Source of the DNA: Thalassobius sp. I31.1
Lineage (GTDB): Bacteria > Pseudomonadota > Alphaproteobacteria > Rhodobacterales > Rhodobacteraceae
Assembly (NCBI RefSeq): GCF_003031585.1
Contig: NZ_PWAA01000012.1
Span: 1 to 46,896 of the forward strand
Reading direction: 5' to 3'
DNA: 46,896 nt
The position numbers were made by a program, and so were the translations under genes. The notes below the pieces were generated by a model. The model saw only the letters and a program-made list of their open reading frames with translations, made no database searches and was not told the origin of the DNA. Shown here piece by piece: positions 41,956 through 46,896 of the stretch. Each line of letters begins with the position of its first letter. The first letter of the stretch is position 1.

Positions 41956-43572
41956 ATGGCGGGACTTTCTGAAATTCGAATGCAGGTGATGTGGAACCGT
42001 CTGATTTCCGTGGTGGAAGAACAGGCGCTGACCCTGCTGCGCACGGCGTTTTCCACATCTGTGCGTGAGGCGGGCGATCTGTCGGCGGGCGTGTTTAACC
42101 CGCAGGGCCTGATGCTGGCTCAGGCGGTGACCGGCACACCGGGACATGTGAACACGATGGCTGAGGCCGTTTTGCATTTCCTCAATGAAATTCCACGCAA
42201 AGAGATGTTTGAAGGCGATTGTTATGTGACCAATGATCCCTGGAAAGGCACCGGGCATTTGCATGACATCACCATGGTTGCACCGTCCTTTAAGGACGGG
42301 CAGCTGGTCGCGTTTTTTGCCTGTACGGCCCATGTTGTGGATGTCGGCGGGCGTGGTTTCGGGGCGGATGGGAAATCTGTCTATGAGGAAGGCATTCAGA
42401 TCCCGATTATGAAGTTTGCCGAACGCGGCAAGGTGAATATGGATCTGATCCGCCTGTTGCGTGCCAATGTGCGGGAACCCAATCAGGTGGTTGGTGACTT
42501 CTATTCCCTGTCTGCCTGTAATGAGGTCGGGCATCGCCGTCTGATTGATATGATGGCTGAGGTCGGGATGGCGGATCTGGATGATCTGGGGGATTTCATT
42601 TTCTCACGTTCCCGCAGTGCCACGCTTGAACGGATTGCCGCGCTGCCGAAGGGCAGCTGGGACAATGAGATGGTTGTTGATGGCTATGATGAACCGGTGA
42701 AACTGGCGACGGTCCTTTCTGTGAAAGACGGTGAGGTGAACGTTGATTTCACTGGCACGGATGCACCCAGCAAATGGGGGATCAACTGCCCGCTGATCTA
42801 TTCCAAAGCCTATGCCTGTTATGCGGTGAAATGTGTGGTGGCGCCGGATATTCCCAATAACTCGGCCTCGCTGGAACCTTTCACGGTGTCGTCGCCGGTG
42901 AACATTCTGAACGCCGAACGGCCTGCGCCTGTCAGCCTGCGCCATGTTATGGGGCATATGGTGCCGGACCTGGTGCTGGGGGCTTTGGCGAAGGCCAAAC
43001 CTGGTGAGATCATGGCAGAAGGGGCGGCGGCCTTGTGGAATATCCATATCTCGGTACGACCTGAAACGGGTAAAGAGGGGCGCAGATCGGAAGTTCTGAT
43101 GTTTAATTCCGGCGGCACCGGTGCGCGCCCGGGGCTGGATGGGCTGGCGGCAACGGCTTTCCCGTCAGGCGTTCATACGATGCCGATTGAAGCGACCGAA
43201 CACACCGGCCCGATTGTTGTCTGGCGCAAGGAATTACGCCCGGACAGTGGCGGGGCAGGGCGGTTGCGTGGCGGCCTTGGCCAGGTGATTGAGATTGCGC
43301 CGGCAGAGGGGCATGAATTTGACTTCTCTGCTATGTTTGATCGCGTGAACCATCCGGCCCGGGGCCGCGATGGCGGCGATGACGGGGCGGCGGGTGTTGT
43401 TGAGCTGGACGACGGCACAAAACTGCGCCCCAAGGGCTGGCAGCATGTGCCCGGGGGCAAACGCCTGATCCTGAAAGCGCCCGGTGGCGGTGGTTTTGGT
43501 CCGGCGGATGAACGTGATGATGAGTCCCGCGCGGATGACCGCCTGAAGGGCTATGTAACAGATAAGACATGA
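41956..43572 (+). CDS. hyuB: hydantoinase B / oxoprolinase family protein, second copy
   Basis: A 538-residue HyuB paralogue of the gene at 25010-26662. It shares Q-V-M-W-N-R-L-I-S-V-V-E-E-Q, G-T-P-G-H-V-N-T-M-A-E-A-V, Y-V-T-N-D-P-W-K-G-T-G-H-L-H-D, D-S-G-G-A-G-R-L-R-G-G-L-G-Q and a Gly-rich end A-P-G-G-G-G-F-G. It reads H-L-H-D where the other copy has H-L-N-D in the metal-site region. Spacing to hyuA is three bases, with AAGGGGG upstream. It forms the cyclic-amide-hydrolysing complex with the preceding gene product. Confidence 0.87.
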   Translation: MAGLSEIRMQVMWNRLISVVEEQALTLLRTAFSTSVREAGDLSAGVFNPQGLMLAQAVTGTPGHVNTMAEAVLHFLNEIPRKEMFEGDCYVTNDPWKGTGHLHDITMVAPSFKDGQLVAFFACTAHVVDVGGRGFGADGKSVYEEGIQIPIMKFAERGKVNMDLIRLLRANVREPNQVVGDFYSLSACNEVGHRRLIDMMAEVGMADLDDLGDFIFSRSRSATLERIAALPKGSWDNEMVVDGYDEPVKLATVLSVKDGEVNVDFTGTDAPSKWGINCPLIYSKAYACYAVKCVVAPDIPNNSASLEPFTVSSPVNILNAERPAPVSLRHVMGHMVPDLVLGALAKAKPGEIMAEGAAALWNIHISVRPETGKEGRRSEVLMFNSGGTGARPGLDGLAATAFPSGVHTMPIEATEHTGPIVVWRKELRPDSGGAGRLRGGLGQVIEIAPAEGHEFDFSAMFDRVNHPARGRDGGDDGAAGVVELDDGTKLRPKGWQHVPGGKRLILKAPGGGGFGPADERDDESRADDRLKGYVTDKT

Positions 43573-43581
43573 GGAATTCAT

Positions 43582-44394
43582 ATGGCACAGTTTGAACGTA
43601 TTCTGATCACCGGTGCGGCGGGACGTCTTGGCACAGAGCTGCGCCAGGGGCTTAAACACCTGGCAAAGCACATTCGCATTTCCGACCGGGTTGCGATTGA
43701 AGACGTGCAGCCCCATGAAGAAGTGGTCGTCTGTGAACTGGGCGATTTTGAGGCGGTGATGGAGCTGACGCGCGATGTGGATGCGATCGTGCATTTCGGT
43801 GGCGCGCCGCTTGAGGTGGGTTTTGAAGAGATCCTCGACAGTAATATCCGGGGGTCCTACCACATCTATGAAGGGGCGCGGAAAAACGGGGCGAAACGGG
43901 TGATTTATGCGTCCTCCGTGCATGCGATTGGTTATCACGGGATGGAGGATCAGATTGACGCTGACAGCCCGGTACGCCCGGACAGTCTGTATGGCGTGTC
44001 GAAGAATTTCGTCGAAAGCCTGTCGCGTCTGTATTGGGATAAATTCGGGATCGAAAGCCTTTGCCTGCGGATCTTTTCGTCTTTCCCGGAACCTGCGGAC
44101 CGGCGGATGCTGTGGAGCTGGTTAAGCTTCAGCGATTGCGTGCAATATGTGGAACGTGCCCTGACCTGCCCACGCCTGGGCCATACTATTGGGCACGGAA
44201 TTTCGGACAACCGCCTGAAAGTGGTGGATGACAGCAAGGCGGGGCATATCGGCTTTCATCCGCAGGACAATACGGAAGCTTTCCGCGCGGCGATGGAGGC
44301 GAAGACAGAAGTGCCGGATCCAAATGCGCCTGGTGTGAAATTCATCGGGGGCTGGTTTTGTGAACTGGGCCACCCCGATGATGAGGCAAAGTGA
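43582..44394 (+). CDS. NAD-dependent epimerase/dehydratase family protein (uronate-dehydrogenase-like)
   Basis: A 270-residue extended SDR. T-G-A-A-G-R-L-G at residues 10-17 binds NAD, S-S-V-H-A-I-G-Y and Y-G-V-S-K provide the catalytic Ser/Tyr/Lys, and the ending with I-G-F-H-P-Q-D-N-T-E-A-F-R resembles uronate dehydrogenases (Y-x-P-Q-D-N-A-E). Uronate dehydrogenases oxidise the C1 hemiacetal of uronic acids. No other sugar-acid genes are present, so an oxidation of another cyclic hemiacetal or hemiaminal is conceivable. GAGGAA precedes the ATG; the stop overlaps the next start (TGATG). Confidence 0.78.
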   Translation: MAQFERILITGAAGRLGTELRQGLKHLAKHIRISDRVAIEDVQPHEEVVVCELGDFEAVMELTRDVDAIVHFGGAPLEVGFEEILDSNIRGSYHIYEGARKNGAKRVIYASSVHAIGYHGMEDQIDADSPVRPDSLYGVSKNFVESLSRLYWDKFGIESLCLRIFSSFPEPADRRMLWSWLSFSDCVQYVERALTCPRLGHTIGHGISDNRLKVVDDSKAGHIGFHPQDNTEAFRAAMEAKTEVPDPNAPGVKFIGGWFCELGHPDDEAK

Positions 44395-45596
44395 TGCGCG
44401 ACAGCTATGATGTGGTGATCATTGGCGGGGCGGTGATCGGGTCAACCGTGGCCTATTTCCTGACGGCAAATGCGGATTTTGACGGGTCGGTTCTGATCAT
44501 TGAACGCGACCCGACATTTGCCCAGGCCTCGACGTCTTTGTCGTCCTCTTCCATCCGCAATCAGTTTTCCAACCCGATCAATGTGCGGATCGGGCAATAT
44601 GGCACACAGTTTATCCGGGATTTTGCGGATGTGATGGAAGTGGACGGCGAAAAGCCGGATCTTGGCTTTCACGAGGGCGGGTATCTGTTTCTGGCGTCCT
44701 CTGATGAACAGGTGCAGATCCTGCGTGAAAACCATGAGGTGCAGAAATCACTGGGCGCGGATGTGGTTCTGTGGGGGACGGATCAGATCAAAGTGGCGTT
44801 CCCACATCTGCGCGTCGATGATCTGCAACTGGCCAGTTATGGGCAATCGGGCGAGGGCTGGTTTTCGAACACCGGCCTGATGAACGGGTTTCGCAAAAAG
44901 GCCCGGGCGCAGGGGGCGGATTACCTGGTGGATGGGGTGGTTGAAATCACCCGCGTTGATGATCGGATCACCGGTGTTGTGCTGAAATCCGGGCAGGTGA
45001 TTTCCTGCGGCACGCTTGTGAATGCCTCCGGCCCGCGTGCGGCGAAAACGGCAGCGATGGCAGGGCTGAGCGTGCCGGTTGAACCACGCAAAAGATCGCT
45101 GTTTGTCTTTGATTGCGCCAAAACGCCAGAAGGCACGGCCACCGTGAACAACGGGCATCTGCCCCTGATGATTGACCCATCGGGCAGCTTTTGCCGCCCG
45201 GAAGGCAAGTTTTTCCTGGCGGGCACTGTGCCCGAAGATGACCCTGCGGTGGACTGGGATGATTTTGAGGTGCGCCATGAGGAATTTGAACGGCTTTGGA
45301 TGGATCTGGCGGAACGATCTGAGGCGTTTGAGGCGATTAAGCTCGTGAATTTCTGGGCCGGGCATTACGCCTTTAACACGCTGGACCACAACGTTATTGC
45401 CGGGCCGCATCATGAGGTTGCGAATTTCATCTTTGCCAACGGGTTTTCCGGCCACGGGTTGCAGCAATCCCCGGCGGTGGGGCGCGGTGTTTCCGAATGG
45501 ATTACTTATGGGCAATTCCGCAGCCTTGACCTGACGCCGATCGGCTATGATAGGATTGTGCGCAATGAACCTTTCCTGGAAAAGGCCGTCATCTGA
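44394..45596 (+). CDS. DAO-family FAD-dependent oxidoreductase (sarcosine oxidase/FOXRED1-like)
   Basis: A 400-residue flavoprotein with D-V-V-I-I-G-G-A-V-I-G-S at residues 5-16 (G-G-x-x-x-G; one Gly of the usual G-x-G-x-x-G is Ala), S-S-S-S-I-R-N-Q-F near 52 and G-F-S-G-H-G-L-Q-Q-S-P-A-V-G-R near 355-369, a family signature. It should oxidise an amino acid or secondary amine. I use the ATG at 44394 (a GTG at 44391 is in frame). It is coupled to the epimerase gene and follows hyuAB, mirroring the left side of the plasmid, where a flavoprotein dehydrogenase accompanies a racemase. Confidence 0.82.
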   Translation: MRDSYDVVIIGGAVIGSTVAYFLTANADFDGSVLIIERDPTFAQASTSLSSSSIRNQFSNPINVRIGQYGTQFIRDFADVMEVDGEKPDLGFHEGGYLFLASSDEQVQILRENHEVQKSLGADVVLWGTDQIKVAFPHLRVDDLQLASYGQSGEGWFSNTGLMNGFRKKARAQGADYLVDGVVEITRVDDRITGVVLKSGQVISCGTLVNASGPRAAKTAAMAGLSVPVEPRKRSLFVFDCAKTPEGTATVNNGHLPLMIDPSGSFCRPEGKFFLAGTVPEDDPAVDWDDFEVRHEEFERLWMDLAERSEAFEAIKLVNFWAGHYAFNTLDHNVIAGPHHEVANFIFANGFSGHGLQQSPAVGRGVSEWITYGQFRSLDLTPIGYDRIVRNEPFLEKAVI

Positions 45597-45608
45597 CGCG
45601 CGCACCCA

Positions 45609-46526
45609 ATGACAAAAAACCGCCTTCGCCTGCCGCCCCTGAATGCGATAAAAGCCTTTCATGCGATTTCGCGCCATGGATCGATCCGGGCGGCGGCGGA
45701 TGAATTGCTGGTGACGCCCCAGGCGGTCAGTCAGCAGATTAAGCTGCTGGAAGATACGTTGCAGGTCGCGTTGTTTGAACGGCGGGGCCGGTCGGTTGAG
45801 CCGACAGAAGCCGGACTGCTGCTGGCGCGTTATGTTGAGGCCGGATTTGAAGAACTGGCGGAAGGCGTGCGCCGGGTGACGCAGGTGAAATATCAGAACC
45901 GGATCACCCTGAATGTGTCACCCTATTTTGCCACGCGCTATCTGTTGCCACAGCTTGAGGATTTCCGTGAAAATCTGCCCGGGTCTGATCTGCGCCTGAC
46001 GACGATGGTGGAAACCCCGGATTTTAAGCGCGATGATATCGATGTGGCGGTGCAATGGGGCTATGGCGATTTTGGCGATCTCGACAGCAGCCTGCTGCTT
46101 CATGATCACAAGATGATCTGCTGTGCGCCAGAGCTTGCGGATCAGATTAAGACGCCTGCGGATCTTTGTGCACAGCGGCTTTTGCATCCGGTGCTGACGA
46201 ATACGCTGTGGCAGGATATTCTGGCGTTTCTTGGGGTTGAGGTTGCCGATATTTCATCGGAACTGGCCTTTCATGATGCCGCCACTATGCGGCGCGCGAC
46301 GATGTCTGCCCTGGGGGTTGGCCTGATTTCGCGCGTGGATGCCATGCAGGATGTTCAGGCAGGCAATCTGGTGGCGCCGCTGGGAGAAGACCTGCTGTCG
46401 CTGATGCCAGAAGACCAGATCCCGGGGTTTTACCTGGTTCTGCCCCGGGCCCATCGCCGCGCGGAAGGGATACGTCAGTTCTGCGCCTGGGTGTGTGCCC
46501 GCGACTGGAGCCAGAGGCCCGATTGA
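45609..46526 (+). CDS. LysR family regulator, GcvA-like
   Basis: A 305-residue LysR regulator beginning T-K-N-R-L-R-L-P-P-L-N-A-I-K-A-F-H-A-I-S. The helix-turn-helix (S-I-R-A-A-A-D-E-L, T-P-Q-A-V-S-Q-Q-I-K-L-L-E) spans about 20-65; the effector domain follows. The pattern is that of the GcvA subgroup. It is 12 bases after the DAO-type gene on the same strand and just before the glycerate kinase remnant, so it is probably the local regulator of the right-hand operon. Confidence 0.86.
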   Translation: MTKNRLRLPPLNAIKAFHAISRHGSIRAAADELLVTPQAVSQQIKLLEDTLQVALFERRGRSVEPTEAGLLLARYVEAGFEELAEGVRRVTQVKYQNRITLNVSPYFATRYLLPQLEDFRENLPGSDLRLTTMVETPDFKRDDIDVAVQWGYGDFGDLDSSLLLHDHKMICCAPELADQIKTPADLCAQRLLHPVLTNTLWQDILAFLGVEVADISSELAFHDAATMRRATMSALGVGLISRVDAMQDVQAGNLVAPLGEDLLSLMPEDQIPGFYLVLPRAHRRAEGIRQFCAWVCARDWSQRPD

Positions 46527-46612
46527 TTTTCGCGATATTGCTGATGTGTTGATTGACCCTGCTGAAAGGGAAGGTCAGTATCCCGCTGACGTTTCTGAAC
46601 CGGGAAAAACTG

Positions 46613-46822
46613 ATGACAGATCCTCTGGCCTTTCTGCGTAAGCTGTTTGACCGCGCTGTAGAAGTTGCGGACCCGATGCGTTCGCTGTCCGCTTATCTGC
46701 CGCCAAAACCGGACGGGCGTGTCGTGGTTGTTGGTGCCGGCAAAGCCAGCGCGCGGATGGCTGAAGCGGTTGAAGTCGCCTGGGGGCCTTGCGAAGGGCT
46801 GGTGATTACGCGCTATGGCTAA
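46613..46822 (+). pseudogene. glycerate 2-kinase (MOFRL/GckA type), N-terminal fragment
   Basis: From ATG 46613 the reading frame encodes D-P-L-A-F-L-R-K-L-F-D-R-A-V, then V-V-V-V-G-A-G-K-A-S-A-R-M-A and L-V-I-T-R-Y-G, the start of the glycerate 2-kinase/hydroxypyruvate reductase (GckA/TtuD) family, whose members have over 400 residues. It stops after 69 residues at a TAA directly following the T-R-Y-G codons, where the family would continue. The bases after about 46820 do not resume the gene in any frame I checked, so an insertion or deletion has broken it. When intact it would phosphorylate glycerate. Confidence 0.8.
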
Positions 46823-46896
46823 GGTGGCGTCGCATGCCTCCTGAAGGGAAATCCGAGCCTCGGGTATCTTGAAATACTCGGCCAGCCCAAAATCTG
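46820..46896. mobile_element. probable inserted DNA at the right edge (partial, family unknown)
   Basis: The glycerate kinase coding sequence ends abruptly and the last 77 bases are unrelated to it. One minus-strand frame is open across most of this piece (D-F-G-L-A-E-Y-F-K-I-P-E-A-R), as would fit the end of a transposase gene, but no family can be named and no terminal repeat is certain. The insertion reading is by analogy with the left edge. Confidence 0.4.

Noticed and set aside
1-46896. CRISPR arrays, rRNA and tRNA genes.
   Set aside because: No regularly spaced repeats of CRISPR type and no recognisable rRNA or tRNA sequence were seen on either strand.
1-46896. Window as a complete circular plasmid joining end to start.
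   Set aside because: The last bases and first bases do not form a continuous gene or overlap that I can see; the edges look like separate mobile-element fragments.

Overview
The window looks like a contig from an extrachromosomal replicon (plasmid or chromid) of a marine-type alphaproteobacterium, most likely Rhodobacterales (Roseobacter group). The evidence is a moderately GC-rich sequence, a replication initiator with a C-terminal DnaA domain-I-like module next to parA and parB (the 'DnaA-like' plasmid type known from Rhodobacterales), and a cargo typical of that group: TAXI-TRAP uptake, heterotetrameric sarcosine oxidase, MttB-like methyltransferase and HyuA/HyuB. I see no rRNA, tRNA or CRISPR.

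Layout. 1-114: the end of a Tn3-family transposon, whose 38-bp terminal repeat cuts off a gene of unknown function. 1138-6450 (minus): operon of TAXI-TRAP binding protein, fused TRAP permease, D-amino-acid-dehydrogenase-like flavoprotein and Asp/Glu-racemase-like enzyme, with a divergent LysR gene. 7618-8875: a bestrophin-like channel, then a scar joining the start of an exported-protein gene to the tail of a sterol-desaturase gene. 9180-12874 (plus): class V aminotransferase-fold enzyme and a dimethylglycine-dehydrogenase-like FAD/GcvT fusion. 12937-23212: a GcvA-like LysR gene diverging from an eight-gene run: MmgE/PrpD, soxB-soxD-soxA-soxG, 2-hydroxyacid dehydrogenase, MttB-like methyltransferase, CHMI-like isomerase. 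23203-30584 (minus): peptide-type binding protein, hyuA, hyuB, aminotransferase, maleate-isomerase-like enzyme. 30791-34981: maintenance block with parDE toxin-antitoxin, DnaA-like initiator, AT-rich origin candidate with repeats, parA, parB and three 18-bp palindromes (candidate parS). 35215-46822 (plus): FAD-linked oxidase, two SDRs, a ThDP enzyme, a second hyuA-hyuB pair, a uronate-dehydrogenase-like epimerase, a DAO-family oxidase, LysR, and a glycerate 2-kinase gene cut off after about 69 codons.

How it may work together (inference). The cargo is built around N-methyl amines, amino acids and cyclic amides. TRAP and peptide-type binding proteins import substrate. HyuA/HyuB pairs open hydantoin- or lactam-like rings using ATP. 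Cys-Cys racemases/isomerases and flavoprotein dehydrogenases process (D-)amino-acid products. SoxBDAG and the DMGDH-like protein oxidise N-methyl groups and pass one-carbon units to tetrahydrofolate. The hyu clusters lie on both sides of the replication module, transcribed away from it. No single substrate can be assigned; N-methylhydantoin/creatinine-type compounds or betaines are the candidates I would test first.

Both contig ends look like gene-disrupting mobile DNA, so the assembly probably stops at repeats and the replicon is probably larger than this window.
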